DNA from: JAALLB01 sp964502215
GTDB lineage: Bacteria > Pseudomonadota > Alphaproteobacteria > Rhizobiales > Rhizobiaceae
Assembly: GCA_964502215.1 (NCBI GenBank)
Contig: CAZCUN010000001.1
Span: 62,001 to 126,000 of the forward strand
Direction: 5' to 3'
DNA: 64,000 bases
Every line of letters starts with the position of its first letter. The stretch's first letter is position 1. The notes beneath the pieces were generated by a model. That model saw only the letters and a program-made list of their open reading frames with translations, did no database searches and was not told the DNA's origin. Position numbers and translations under genes: made by a program. This document shows positions 25,429 through 34,815 of this stretch, one piece after another.

Positions 25429-26970
25429 TTGATTGATTCTAGGATATTGAGGCTGACCTTTTTAAAACGCCATTATATTAAAGACTTTAATTTAGGCGCT
25501 CTTAGCAGTTCACTAAACACTTCTTCTCGACTAAAAAAGTTTGCAAGCCTAGGATTTGCTGCATTAGTTTTAAGCTCTTGTGTAACAGCGAGTGGTGAAC
25601 TTGATAGCGCTACAACTTTGAAGTCAAGTTGGGTTCGCCCTGATGACCCACAAGAAAAAATTGGTGCAAAAGAACATCCAGCTGTCCTTGCCAAATATGG
25701 TGGCACTTATGAAAATGTTCAGGCAGAAAGATTAACAGCGCTTATTGTAGGTAAGCTTGTTGCTCAATCTGAAGATCCTTCACGAGTTTATAAAATTACC
25801 CTGCTTAATTCACCAAAAGTAAATGCCTTTGCTTTGCCAGGTGGGTTTTTATATGTGACCCGTGGGCTTATGGCGCTTGCTAATGATTCTTCTGAATTAG
25901 CCGCAGTTATTGCGCATGAGATGGCACATGTATCTTCTAATCATGCAATTGTTCGGCAAGAAAAATTTAATTCCGCCGCTTTGGGGCAAAAGGTAGTTTC
26001 TGAAGTGCTTGAAGATAGCCCTGCAGGTCAGATTGCATTGGCTGCAAATCAACTCAGATTAACAAAGTTCTCTCAATATCAAGAATTACAAGCGGATACT
26101 ATTGGCATTAGAATGGCTGGACGCGCAGGATTTGATCCTTTTGCATCGGCGCGCTTCCTTCAAACGATGGATAGATATCGCAAATTTATTGCTGGTGATA
26201 AGGGGTTTGATAGTTCAGATAATTTCACAACAAGCCATCCTGCAACCCCAAAAAGAATTGAGTTAGCACGTCGTCATGGTCGTTTCTTTGGTAGTCCAGG
26301 TATTGGAAAAAGAGACCGAGATAGATATCTAAAAGGTATTGATGGGCTTTTATTTGGAAATACTGCTGATGAAGGATTTGTGCGAGGCCAAAGATTTTCA
26401 CATGCGGGTCTTGGTATCACGTTTAAGGCACCAAAAGGGTTTATTGTCGATAATCAAACTAAGGCAGTTTTAGTTTCAGGGCCGAATGATCTTGCAACTA
26501 GATTTGATGCGACAGTTGTTTCTAGCAGAACAAATCTTGCTGATTATTTGAAGAGTGGATGGATCACGGGTCTTGTTAATGAGACTATTCGTGAAGAGTC
26601 TATCAATGGTTTTCAATCTGCAACAGCGATTGCTAGAGGTGATGCTTGGCGTTTTAAAGTTCGTATTATCCGAAATGGTACGCAAGTTTATCGTTTTATT
26701 ACTGCAGCTCCTCAAACTAATACAAATATTGATGCAGTATCACGCAGAATTACTGAAAGTTTTAGGGTGCTATCTGCACAAGAGATAGCCGATCTTAAAC
26801 CGCTATCTATTAAGATTAAAACAGTCGGTGCTAATGAAAGTGAGCAAACCCTCGCAGCAAACATGCAAGGAACTTCTAATCCGCTTGAATTATTCAGACT
26901 TCTTAACGGCTTAAAGCCAGGTGAAACTGTGACGCCCGGTCAAAAGGTCAAGATTGTTACAGACAGATAA
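25429..26970 (+). CDS. M48-family metalloprotease, probable lipoprotein
   Basis: The protein (up to 513 residues) has a lipobox LSSC at about residue 51, then an M48 domain with HEMAH and a downstream QELQADTIG glutamate that complete the zinc site. The C-terminal region ends with a LysM-like segment (NPLELFRLLNGLKPGETV and GQKVKIV). It probably degrades or folds envelope proteins, as BepA/LoiP do. The start is unsure: the frame opens with TTG at 25429, no ATG precedes the signal peptide, and a TTG at 25447 is an alternative. The long N-region before the signal suggests a start further in. Confidence 0.85.
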   Translation: MIDSRILRLTFLKRHYIKDFNLGALSSSLNTSSRLKKFASLGFAALVLSSCVTASGELDSATTLKSSWVRPDDPQEKIGAKEHPAVLAKYGGTYENVQAERLTALIVGKLVAQSEDPSRVYKITLLNSPKVNAFALPGGFLYVTRGLMALANDSSELAAVIAHEMAHVSSNHAIVRQEKFNSAALGQKVVSEVLEDSPAGQIALAANQLRLTKFSQYQELQADTIGIRMAGRAGFDPFASARFLQTMDRYRKFIAGDKGFDSSDNFTTSHPATPKRIELARRHGRFFGSPGIGKRDRDRYLKGIDGLLFGNTADEGFVRGQRFSHAGLGITFKAPKGFIVDNQTKAVLVSGPNDLATRFDATVVSSRTNLADYLKSGWITGLVNETIREESINGFQSATAIARGDAWRFKVRIIRNGTQVYRFITAAPQTNTNIDAVSRRITESFRVLSAQEIADLKPLSIKIKTVGANESEQTLAANMQGTSNPLELFRLLNGLKPGETVTPGQKVKIVTDR

Positions 26971-26982
26971 AACTTGATAGTC

Positions 26983-27849
26983 TTAAATTAACTGCGTTAT
27001 TTCTGGGTTTTGCTCGATCAAAGTTGTTTCAAGCTTTTTCAGCGCCCTGTTTTCCAGCTGGCGAACCCGCTCTTTAGAAATACCCAATGTGTTGCCAAGC
27101 TCTTCAAGAGTTGCCCCATTTTCACTTAAGCGTCTTGTCTTAATGATCTGTAATTCACGTTCGTTTAAAACACCTAATGCTGAATTAAGCCATTGAGTGC
27201 GACGTTCGCCATCAATAACACTACTGACATTGTCATCTGGAAGAGGAGAATCGCTTGGTAAAAAGTCTTGTCGTTCAGTGTTGCTGTCATCGTCTGTTGC
27301 GATAGGCGCATTTAATGAAACATCTGGGCCACCTAAGCGAGCATCCATTGTTGCAACATCTTTTGGTGAAACGCCAATTGCTTTTGAAAGCTCTTGATAT
27401 AGCTCATGGGAGTTGATGTTTTTATCAAGTTTTGTAATTTGTGCTCGCAATCTACGCAGATTAAAGAACAAAGACTTTTGTCCAGAGCTTGTCCCACCAC
27501 GAACAATTGACCAGTTTCTTAGAATATGATCTTGAATCGAAGCCCTAATCCACCAAGTTGCATAAGTTGAGAAGCGAACTTCACGGTGTGGGTCAAAGCG
27601 TGCGGCAGCTTCTAGCAAGCCGACGTGTCCCTCTTGGACAAGGTCTGACATTGGTAATCCATATCTGCGGAATTTTGATGCAACTGCAATAACTAGACGC
27701 ATGTGTGCCGAAGTCAGCTGATGAAGTGCTTCTTGATCTTGATTTTCTGCCCAGCGAACTGCCAATTCATGTTCATGGTCACGTTCTAGATAAGGTGCTT
27801 TCGTTGCAGCCTTAACTAAGCTTCTTCCAATATTTTCTTGATGAGCCAT
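26983..27849 (-). CDS. rpoH: RNA polymerase sigma-32 factor (heat shock)
   Basis: The 288-residue sigma factor has region 2 (DLVQEGHVGLLEAAARFDP and FSTYATWWIRASIQDHI), the RpoH-box-like segment QKSLFFNLRRLRAQI, and region 4 (LEELGNTLGISKERVRQLE). The RpoH box separates it from RpoD and from general-stress sigma factors. Alphaproteobacteria often have two RpoH copies; which one this is cannot be told here. It is read in the same direction as carD but lies behind that gene's terminator, so it needs its own promoter in the 27850-27963 region. Confidence 0.95.
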   Translation of the reverse strand: MAHQENIGRSLVKAATKAPYLERDHEHELAVRWAENQDQEALHQLTSAHMRLVIAVASKFRRYGLPMSDLVQEGHVGLLEAAARFDPHREVRFSTYATWWIRASIQDHILRNWSIVRGGTSSGQKSLFFNLRRLRAQITKLDKNINSHELYQELSKAIGVSPKDVATMDARLGGPDVSLNAPIATDDDSNTERQDFLPSDSPLPDDNVSSVIDGERRTQWLNSALGVLNERELQIIKTRRLSENGATLEELGNTLGISKERVRQLENRALKKLETTLIEQNPEITQLI

Positions 27850-27963
27850 TACTGTATCTCCCTATAACATTAAGCATAATGCTACGGGCTCCCAAACATC
27901 ACTATGCACTAAAAATACGTGCAGTGTTAGCAATTAGTTTCAAAAATAGAAATAAAAATTAAA

Positions 27964-27991
27964 AAGGCCCGCATATTTAAATGCGAGCCTT
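27964..27991 (-). terminator. Terminator downstream of carD
   Basis: AAGGCCCGCAT and ATGCGAGCCTT pair over 11 positions with one mismatch and a six-base loop. On the minus strand a T-rich run (TTTTTAATTTTT) follows. It lies 48 bases after the carD stop codon. Confidence 0.8.
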
Positions 27992-28038
27992 GAAATAAAG
28001 TATAAAATTCAGTTAGTTATACTAATTATTGGTTTTTA

Positions 28039-28602
28039 TTAAGCAGCAGCTTCCTGCTCTTCATCGTCTGGTTTAGCACCACGTTTTGGACCTTTAGCAA
28101 GGTTTTTCTCGATTTCTGCTACGGCTTCAGTCGTAGAAATTTTATTTACCGATGAAATTTCACGAGCCATACGATCAAGGGCTGCTTCATAAAGTTGACG
28201 CTCTGAATAAGATTGCTCTGGTTGATTTTCTGAGCGGAAAAGGTCACGAACAACTTCAGCGATATAAACAATGTCACCTGAATTGATTTTCGCTTCATAT
28301 TCCTGAGCACGGCGGCTCCACATTGTGCGCTTAATACGAGCGCGACCCTGTACAGTTTTCAGTGATTTAGCAATTCTCGCATCATCAGAGAGCTTACGCA
28401 TGCCTGCTGACTCAACCTTAGTGGTAGGAACGCGCAATGTTAGCTTGTCTTGTGCAAAGTTGATAACAAAAAGTTCCAACTTAAAGCCAGCTACTTCTTG
28501 TTCTTCAATGTCGGTAATTTGACCAACGCCATGAGCCGGGTAAACAATAAATTCGCCTGTTTTAAAACCCTGTCTTTGGACTGTTTTTTTCGCTGTTGCC
28601 AT
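28039..28602 (-). CDS. carD: CarD-family transcription regulator
   Basis: The 187-residue protein has the N-terminal CarD/TRCF RNA-polymerase-interaction domain (FKTGEFIVYPAHGVGQITDI, about residues 13-70). A helical DNA-binding C-terminal part follows (RARIKRTMWSRRAQEYEAKI). An Ala/Glu-rich tail ends the protein. CarD-type proteins bind the polymerase beta subunit and stabilise open promoter complexes, especially at rRNA promoters. The order fdxA-carD-rpoH is common in Hyphomicrobiales. Confidence 0.95.
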   Translation of the reverse strand: MATAKKTVQRQGFKTGEFIVYPAHGVGQITDIEEQEVAGFKLELFVINFAQDKLTLRVPTTKVESAGMRKLSDDARIAKSLKTVQGRARIKRTMWSRRAQEYEAKINSGDIVYIAEVVRDLFRSENQPEQSYSERQLYEAALDRMAREISSVNKISTTEAVAEIEKNLAKGPKRGAKPDDEEQEAAA

Positions 28603-28960
28603 TTAATGGTCCCTCTTGATTATCGGTTTGCCCGAATTATTTCTTAGCCTAATAAATAGTCCATAATAGACGCATTGCCTTCTCTCAGAAGGCAGTTCAA
28701 ATTTTTATATCTTGTTTAGAGACTTTGCCCGTGGCAACAATTCACATCATACGGTAGATGCTTTGTATACCGTTTATCGTAGATAATAAAAATAATTGAA
28801 AACTCTGCTGTTTATAGTGACTTTCCCAAGGTTTTAACCTTATTTGTTTATGAATATCACAAAAACGGCTATTTTTCAACCCAATCATGGCTTGAGTGGG
28901 TCTTGCTAGTAACAATTATTAAGAAATGGTTAATGCACCTTGCCTTGAAATGTGTAGGTT
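28603..28960. other. Intergenic region between carD and fdxA
   Basis: No gene is visible in these 358 bases. They hold two inverted repeats, ACGGTA-N11-TACCGT at 28751-28773 and AAGGTT-tt-AACCTT at 28828-28841. The first could be an operator in the carD promoter; the second is too weak to call a terminator of fdxA. Confidence 0.5.
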
Positions 28961-29299
28961 TTAATCGCCATCACCTGGTTCAGGTGTGAAGTATTTTTCA
29001 AATTTGCCTTCTTCACCATCAAATTTCTCTGCATCTGCAGGTTGTTCTTTTTTGATCGTAATGTTTGGCCATTTTTCTGCATACTCAGCATTGACTTGTA
29101 GCCACTTATCAAGCCCAGGTTCAGTATCTGGTTTAATCGCCTCAGCTGGGCATTCTGGCTCACACACACCGCAATCAATACATTCATCTGGATGGATAAC
29201 CAGCATGTTTTCGCCTTCGTAAAAGCAGTCAACTGGACAAACTTCGACACAATCCATGTATTTACATTTAATGCAATTATCGTTGACGATATAGGTCAT
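28961..29299 (-). CDS. fdxA: Seven-iron ferredoxin FdxA
   Basis: The 112-residue protein carries two cysteine clusters near the N-terminus, CIKCKYMDCVEVCPVDCF and CIDCGVCEPECPAEA, as in Azotobacter-type ferredoxin I with one 3Fe-4S and one 4Fe-4S cluster. The acidic tail (DKWLQVNAEYAEKWPNI) is typical of the FdxA family in alphaproteobacteria. It acts as a low-potential electron carrier; the partner is unknown. It follows the S4-domain gene by about 130 bases on the same strand. Confidence 0.95.
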   Translation of the reverse strand: MTYIVNDNCIKCKYMDCVEVCPVDCFYEGENMLVIHPDECIDCGVCEPECPAEAIKPDTEPGLDKWLQVNAEYAEKWPNITIKKEQPADAEKFDGEEGKFEKYFTPEPGDGD

Positions 29300-29431
29300 T
29301 CGTTACTCCACTGCCTCACTGCTGCTGTCAGCTAAAATTTACACTATTCGGATACAATTTTTATAAGGTTCTTACAAGGCCATAAACCACTACAAAATTG
29401 GGTATGGTGAATTGAAAATTCTATTTGTTTC

Positions 29432-29827
29432 TCATTCGGAAGAATTATGTTTCATTGCAAGAATTTGTTTGCGTTGATGTTTGGTTGGCCGGCCATCGCT
29501 TTGTATTCTAGACATGTATTCTTTTGTGTCCTCAAGCTTTTGTTTTTCAGGCTTTGGGGGTGATAAATCATTATATAGTAACTGAGCCTCACTAAAGGGG
29601 CCTCGTCTGTTCGCAATGCCAAGTATCTCTATGATTTTGATATCGCGTTCAAGCGTTATCGTTAGAACATTACCAAGCTTAACTTGTCTGCTTGCATTAC
29701 TGGCTTTTTCTTTGTCGACTCTTATTTTTCCTGAAATGACGTGTTTTTGGGCAATGCTTCTGGTCTTAAAAAACCTTGCATGCCAAAGCCACTTATCAAT
29801 ACGTTGGCTTGTGAGTTCTTCCGCCAT
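29432..29827 (-). CDS. S4-domain RNA-binding heat-shock protein (Hsp15-like)
   Basis: The 131-residue protein has an S4 RNA-binding domain at the start (QRIDKWLWHARFFKTRSIAQ, then GKIRVDKEKASNASRQVKLG), followed by a basic tail. E. coli Hsp15 (HslR) binds stalled 50S subunits carrying nascent chains and helps recycle them. The gene begins four bases after the helicase gene ends, so both are on one transcript, which fits a shared role in RNA or ribosome quality control. Confidence 0.9.
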   Translation of the reverse strand: MAEELTSQRIDKWLWHARFFKTRSIAQKHVISGKIRVDKEKASNASRQVKLGNVLTITLERDIKIIEILGIANRRGPFSEAQLLYNDLSPPKPEKQKLEDTKEYMSRIQSDGRPTKHQRKQILAMKHNSSE

Positions 29828-29831
29828 ATAC

Positions 29832-32633
29832 CTATTTTAAATTAGATTTTAGAGCAGCCAGTGCTGCAAATGGACTATCAGGATCGGCTTGTTTTTCTCT
29901 CTTTTGTGGTTTTGATCCAGCATTTGAATTATTTTGCTTAGGTTTGCCGCCTTTGGCGTTTTTCTTACCAGAGAATTTTTTATTAGTATTTTGGTTCCCA
30001 GAAAATTTCTTATTACCAGTGCCGCCATAACGCCAGATTAAGATTGTTTTCGGCTCTTCAGCTAAATCAGATGGTTTTTCATCTTCCGAGACTTCACTCT
30101 TAGGCGCTTCTGCTTGCGTTTCTTTTTGTACTTCGAGTGGTTCTTCTGCAGGTTTTATTTCTGCTTCAAGACGGCTCTCTGATTTGTAGCCAAGGCCTTT
30201 AAGAATAGGTGTCATATCTTCATGTGTCGCACCTAAGATTGATAGCATAGTTGGCGTTACATAAAAGGATCTGCCTTCAATAGCGCCTTCAGGTTTTTCT
30301 GATGTGCTATCGGCTTTCCAACTTGTTGTTGGGCGTATTAAATCTGCTAACCGTTCAAGGATATCTATGCGAACAGCTTTTGCGCCTAAGATTTTAAAGC
30401 CTGAAAGGGCATAGAACTCTTTTGCATAGCTTTCATCAATTGGTGCTGATGTACGACCAGCCGCCGAAAGGCTTGGTATTTCTGTCAGACCAATTGCTTC
30501 CATTTTATCATTGGCAATTGCCCATAATATGCTGATTAGCTGACTTGGTGCGGGTTTAAGCAAAATTGGAATAAAGACATGATAAGCACCAAAGCGAATG
30601 CCATTGTGTCGCATGATACTGCGCATGTCTTGGTCTAGGTTTTTGAGGTCTTCAGCAACATCTTTGCGTTCCAGAATTCCGAGGTTCTCAACAATCCTAA
30701 AAGCGATGCCTCTTGCTATGCCGTTTAATTCTTGGTTGGCTTGCAAGTCTGCTAAAGGTTTTAAAAGCGTATTAATGTGGTTTGAAACCCATCGATCTAG
30801 CCTTGTAACTGCTTTATCAAGCGGTGCTCCTGTTAATTGCTCATCAGCAAGCATAATGATACGTGGTTTTAAAGGTGTGTCACCTTTAGTAAGTTTTGCA
30901 ACTGCTTCACCTAACCAACGCATGGTGCCATCATTGCCTAAAACAATATCGCTGTTTGGGCTAGCGCCTAATCTATCAGCACGTTTTTCAATTTCGGTTG
31001 AGAGCGCTTTTGTGGCGGCTGTGTTTAATGCCTTGGCATCTTTGCCGCCTTCAGAACTATCTGCAACGAATCTGAATCCCTTTAAGTGCCCCACTGCATG
31101 ACCCTCCACACTTACGGAACCATTTTCACCAATTTCAGCTTCTAGCATTCTATTCTCTTTCAAACGCTTCATTAAAATACTTGTCCTGCGGTCTATGAAA
31201 CGTTTCGTCAAGGTCTCATGTAGCGCGTCAGACAGTCTATCTTCGACTTCGCGTGTTTTTTCCCGCCACTCAGCGACATTTGGAAGCCAATCATCACGAT
31301 TAGATAAATAAGTGCAAGTTCTAATATTAGCAATACGTGTAGAAAGCGCATCTAATTCACCGTTTGTATTATCGCTACCTGCAACTTGATCTGCAAACCA
31401 TACTTCATTAATTTGCCCTTCTCTTGCCAGATCCATGTAGACTTGTGCAAGAATTTCAGCATGAGAAGCGGGAGAGATTTTACGATAATCAGGCGTTTTT
31501 ACAACATCCCATAAAAGACGAACATTTTCAGGCGTTGTTGTAAGATCAATGATGTCAGGGTCATTTGCTAATCTATCTAATGCAATAATATCTGCATTAG
31601 GAGGTGCTTTCATCAAGCGACGATGTTCAGCTGGTTTTTCTAATGAATGTTGAAGTCTTGAAATACTATCGTAATTCAGCTCTGTATTGCGCCAAGTCAA
31701 AATTTTAGCTGGCGCGAATGTATGCGTTTCAAGTGCTTCAATTAACTCATCTTCAAAAGGTTGGACGCGGCTGGTAATGCCAAATGTTCCATCTTTTGTA
31801 TGCCGTCCTGCGCGTCCTGCAACTTGCGCAAGTTCAGAGGCGGTTAGTTTTCTAAATTGGAAGCCGTCATATTTTGTATCTTGAGCAAATGCGACGTGAT
31901 TGACATCTAAGTTAAGTCCCATCCCAATAGCATCAGTCGCAATAAGAAAATCAACATCGCCATTTTGATAAAGTTCTACTTGAGCATTTCTTGTGCGTGG
32001 TGAGAGTGATCCCGTGACTACGGCTGCACCACCACGTTCACGTCTGACCAGTTCAGCAATGGCGTAAACTTCATCAGCGGAGAAAGCGACAATTGCACTT
32101 CTTGTTGGCATTCGAGTAATTTTTTTGGAGCCAGAATACTCCAGAATAGACATTCTTGGGCGAGTTGTAATGCTTATGCCGGGGAGTAATTCCTGCAATG
32201 CTGCTGCCATGGTATCAGCACCTAACAACATGGTCTCATGTTTGCCGCGTAAATTAAGAATACGATCGGTAAAGAAATGCCCGCGTTCCAGATCTGTTGC
32301 TAATTGCACTTCATCAATCGCCACAAAATCTGCGTTTGTATATTCAGGCATAGCCTCTACGGTGCAAACTTGATATCGGGCACCTTTAGGGGTGATGCGT
32401 TCTTCACCTGTAACAAGAGAAACATTTGCAACACCAACTTTGTCACAAAGCCTTCCATAAACCTCGCGTGCTAATAACCGTAATGGCAAGCCAATCAGCC
32501 CACTTTTGTGGGCGACCATGCGTTCAATAGCCATGTGTGTCTTGCCCGTATTGGTAGGGCCTAAAACAGCTGTTACGCCGTATCCTCGGGCTGCTGAGAT
32601 AGAGCCTCTTACACTGGAGGTGTTAAATGTCAT
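29832..32633 (-). CDS. Suv3-like DExH RNA helicase
   Basis: The 933-residue protein resembles mitochondrial Suv3 (MgpS-like in rhizobia). Walker A is GPTNTGKTHMA (about residues 26-36), the Walker B variant is AIDEVQ, and the later motif QVAGRAGRH marks RecA domain 2. A long helical middle follows, then a lysine- and asparagine-rich low-complexity tail (KFSGNQNTNKKFSGKKN), probably RNA-binding. Suv3 unwinds RNA in degradosomes. Here it is coupled to the S4 protein gene and may feed RNA to an exonuclease encoded elsewhere. Confidence 0.9.
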   Translation of the reverse strand: MTFNTSSVRGSISAARGYGVTAVLGPTNTGKTHMAIERMVAHKSGLIGLPLRLLAREVYGRLCDKVGVANVSLVTGEERITPKGARYQVCTVEAMPEYTNADFVAIDEVQLATDLERGHFFTDRILNLRGKHETMLLGADTMAAALQELLPGISITTRPRMSILEYSGSKKITRMPTRSAIVAFSADEVYAIAELVRRERGGAAVVTGSLSPRTRNAQVELYQNGDVDFLIATDAIGMGLNLDVNHVAFAQDTKYDGFQFRKLTASELAQVAGRAGRHTKDGTFGITSRVQPFEDELIEALETHTFAPAKILTWRNTELNYDSISRLQHSLEKPAEHRRLMKAPPNADIIALDRLANDPDIIDLTTTPENVRLLWDVVKTPDYRKISPASHAEILAQVYMDLAREGQINEVWFADQVAGSDNTNGELDALSTRIANIRTCTYLSNRDDWLPNVAEWREKTREVEDRLSDALHETLTKRFIDRRTSILMKRLKENRMLEAEIGENGSVSVEGHAVGHLKGFRFVADSSEGGKDAKALNTAATKALSTEIEKRADRLGASPNSDIVLGNDGTMRWLGEAVAKLTKGDTPLKPRIIMLADEQLTGAPLDKAVTRLDRWVSNHINTLLKPLADLQANQELNGIARGIAFRIVENLGILERKDVAEDLKNLDQDMRSIMRHNGIRFGAYHVFIPILLKPAPSQLISILWAIANDKMEAIGLTEIPSLSAAGRTSAPIDESYAKEFYALSGFKILGAKAVRIDILERLADLIRPTTSWKADSTSEKPEGAIEGRSFYVTPTMLSILGATHEDMTPILKGLGYKSESRLEAEIKPAEEPLEVQKETQAEAPKSEVSEDEKPSDLAEEPKTILIWRYGGTGNKKFSGNQNTNKKFSGKKNAKGGKPKQNNSNAGSKPQKREKQADPDSPFAALAALKSNLK

Positions 32634-32664
32634 GGAAAGACTAAGCTTTAGATTAGAGTTAGAT

Positions 32665-32696
32665 ATCCCACTTATTTAACGTGTCTTGAGTGGGAT
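32665..32696 (-). terminator. Hairpin between the DUF3108 and helicase genes
   Basis: ATCCCACT and AGTGGGAT form an 8-bp stem with a 16-base loop in the gap between the two minus-strand genes. On the minus strand it is not followed by a proper T run. It may be a weak terminator, an RNA processing site or chance. Confidence 0.35.
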
Positions 32697-32730
32697 TTCC
32701 ACAAGAATGCAAATTAACTCATGTATGGTA

Positions 32731-33552
32731 TTAGCCAGCAGTTCCAAAATACACTGGATTTGCTGTAAAGCGCCCATACTTAGTGCCAATTACAATCTTA
32801 ATTGGAGTAAATACGCTGACGCCTTCCATTGGGGCTAGCCAGATTTCCATATCTTTATTTTTTGCCATCTCTTTTACATTGCGATGGTTCGTTCTATGCC
32901 CAGCAATTGGTACATAGCGCATCTGACATACGTAAGCATTGCCTGAGTAACCTTGGGTACTAATTTTCTTTGTGGATTTATAAGAAAGTTTGATGTCATA
33001 GCGTGTTTCACCATCAAATACAGGAAAGCGTTGTTTGCAAACTTGTTTGCCATCTTTAGCTGCTGCACCTGACATTGGTACAATAAGCGAGCTTACAGGA
33101 TCAAGAACCGCAGATTTATGCTCTGCCAATACAGGCACATATTTTGGAGCAACGCGTTTGCGTTTTTTATTTGCTTGAATTTTTATGTCAGAGACGCGAT
33201 CGCCTGCAAAGGCTAGTCTCACGCTTTCTTCCTTTTTCTTACTTTCTTTAACGGACGCAAGGTGTTTTGTTGGGCGCAATGTATCCCCGATCATTGCACC
33301 TGCGCTATTAAATTTGCCAACTGAAGGTGAAAACCATTTTACTAAGCCTGTTGTGTTTCCAATCCCATTTAATGAATAGGATGTATCGTCAAATTTGATG
33401 TTAAACTTAGCAACCCCAAGTTCGATAACGCCAAAACTGACAGAAAAACGCGTTTCATGGTTTTTTGTTTCTGCAAAAGCTGAAGAATTGCTTGCTGCAA
33501 CCAAAAACATAGAGCCTGATAATATAGCTTTAAATGCAGATAAAATTCTCAT
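32731..33552 (-). CDS. DUF3108 periplasmic protein
   Basis: The 273-residue protein has a signal peptide (cut near SSAFA/ET) and the beta-rich DUF3108 fold, with FSVSFGVIELGVAKFNIKF near the start. It closes with KNKDMEIWLAPMEG and KIVIGTKYGRF. The family is periplasmic and of unknown function, possibly lipid-binding. It lies divergent from rpmB and upstream of the helicase gene, a neighbourhood common in rhizobia. Confidence 0.85.
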   Translation of the reverse strand: MRILSAFKAILSGSMFLVAASNSSAFAETKNHETRFSVSFGVIELGVAKFNIKFDDTSYSLNGIGNTTGLVKWFSPSVGKFNSAGAMIGDTLRPTKHLASVKESKKKEESVRLAFAGDRVSDIKIQANKKRKRVAPKYVPVLAEHKSAVLDPVSSLIVPMSGAAAKDGKQVCKQRFPVFDGETRYDIKLSYKSTKKISTQGYSGNAYVCQMRYVPIAGHRTNHRNVKEMAKNKDMEIWLAPMEGVSVFTPIKIVIGTKYGRFTANPVYFGTAG

Positions 33553-33795
33553 TTACAATTCCTTCTTAAGCTTACCTAGCGTTATATCATATAACGACCA
33601 AAAACTGAATAGTTTCTGAATAGGGCAAAATTGCGCTAGATATTCCATTTTTGCTTGACGTTTTGTGGCGTTCCCCCTATGAACTTCTCAACCTTCCTGA
33701 AGCTGCGGGATAATTTGTGCATTTGCGATTGCAAAGCAAATTCTTAATGTGCTTTTCGGGATATGAAAAAGAATTTTAAAATCAGGATAGATCTT

Positions 33796-34089
33796 ATGTC
33801 CAGACGTTGTGAATTAACTGGTAAAGGCGTGATGAGCGGCAATAATGTCAGCCACGCTAATAACAAGAACCGCCGCAAGTTTTTGCCAAATCTTGTTGAT
33901 GTAACTTTGATGAGTGAAACATTGAACCAACGTGTTCGTTTCCGCATTTGTGCTCAAGCGCTTAGAACTGTTGAGCACCGTGGTGGTCTTGATGCATTTC
34001 TTGCTAAAGCAAAAGTTGATGAGCTTTCACCAAAAGCACGTTTAATCAAAAAGCAAGTTGCAAAAGCTTCAGCTGAAGCTGCTGCTTAA
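33796..34089 (+). CDS. rpmB: 50S ribosomal protein L28
   Basis: The 97-residue protein starts MSRRCELTGKGVMSGNNVSH and continues with NKNRRKFLPNL, the L28 signature. The ATG at 33796 is chosen because AGGA precedes it and because homologues begin MSRRCELTG; a TTG/ATG further up would add eleven residues. The alanine- and lysine-rich tail is usual for alphaproteobacterial L28. It is monocistronic with a strong terminator. Confidence 0.97.
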   Translation: MSRRCELTGKGVMSGNNVSHANNKNRRKFLPNLVDVTLMSETLNQRVRFRICAQALRTVEHRGGLDAFLAKAKVDELSPKARLIKKQVAKASAEAAA

Positions 34090-34115
34090 TCTCATTTAGA
34101 GTAAAGACTTTATTT

Positions 34116-34139
34116 AAGGCAGGAGTTTCCTGCCTTTTT
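34116..34139 (+). terminator. Rho-independent terminator of rpmB
   Basis: AAGGCAGGA and TCCTGCCTT form a perfect 9-bp stem with a three-base loop, followed by TTTTTC. It lies 27 bases after the rpmB stop codon. Confidence 0.9.
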
Positions 34140-34153
34140 CTTTGTTAGAAGCG

Positions 34154-34196
34154 GTTTCATAATGAAACTGTATTAGCTGGTGGCATCCACCCAGGA
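34154..34196 (+). promoter_or_regulatory. Hairpins and ribosome-binding site in the leader of the VUT transporter gene
   Basis: GTTTCAT-a-ATGAAAC (34154-34168) and GGTGG-cat-CCACC (34179-34191) are two stems in a short leader. The second ends directly before the ribosome-binding sequence AGGA (34193-34196), which can partly pair into it. Transporters of this family import queuosine precursors and are often under preQ1 riboswitches, but the conserved preQ1-I sequence is not evident. Confidence 0.4.
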
Positions 34197-34203
34197 TAAA
34201 AAA

Positions 34204-34815
34204 ATGCAAAATACAGCAAAACTATTTCCTTATATTCTTGCGATGGTTGTCATCGTTGTTGCGTCCAATATTCTTGTTCAAACGCAAGTTCAGTATTTTG
34301 GATTGCAAGATGTGCTGACTTGGGGTGCATTAACTTACCCGATCGCTTTTCTGGTCAATGATTTAACAAACAGACATCTTGGCAGTGCTGCTGCGCGCAA
34401 GGTTGTGATAATTGGCTTTATCATTGCAGTCTTTTTTTCGATTTATTTAGCAACGCCTCGTATTGCCATTGCTTCTGGTAGTGCTTTTCTTGTGGCGCAT
34501 CTGATTGATGTTGGTATCTTTGATAAATTGCGCGAAAGCTCTTGGTGGAAAGCGCCGTTTATTTCAACGATTATTGGCTCTGCTGTTGATACGGTTATGT
34601 TCTTCAGCCTTGCTTTTGCGCCAATGTTTGCAGGCATTGATACCGCCTTTGGTTTTGAAGATGGGTCACTTGGTTTTCCTGCGGGTATATTTGGCGTCGC
34701 TATGCCGCTTTGGGCTTCGCTTTTATTTGGAGATTTTATCATCAAAGTTTGTGTGGGATTATTTGCACTAATTCCATATGGCGGTTTTTTGAAAATGTCT
34801 CAGGCTCGCGCTTAA
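34204..34815 (+). CDS. VUT-family (YhhQ) queuosine precursor transporter
   Basis: The 203-residue protein has about six membrane helices and matches the vitamin-uptake-like VUT/YhhQ family, with ASNILVQTQVQYF, LTYPIAFLVNDLTNRHLG and GSAVDTVMFFSLAF. E. coli YhhQ imports queuine precursors (preQ0/preQ1). I used the ATG at 34204 with AGGA seven bases upstream; a GTG at 34180 lies inside the leader hairpin. The gene's end overlaps the convergent phytase-like gene by four bases. Confidence 0.88.
   Translation: MQNTAKLFPYILAMVVIVVASNILVQTQVQYFGLQDVLTWGALTYPIAFLVNDLTNRHLGSAAARKVVIIGFIIAVFFSIYLATPRIAIASGSAFLVAHLIDVGIFDKLRESSWWKAPFISTIIGSAVDTVMFFSLAFAPMFAGIDTAFGFEDGSLGFPAGIFGVAMPLWASLLFGDFIIKVCVGLFALIPYGGFLKMSQARA

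Noticed and set aside
28930..29250. 106-codon frame overlapping fdxA
   Set aside because: It is a shifted frame of the ferredoxin gene; the cysteine motifs are only in the fdxA frame.
34140..34203. preQ1 riboswitch
   Set aside because: The conserved core of preQ1-I (paired stem, A-rich tail with pseudoknot) cannot be drawn convincingly; kept only as a structured leader.
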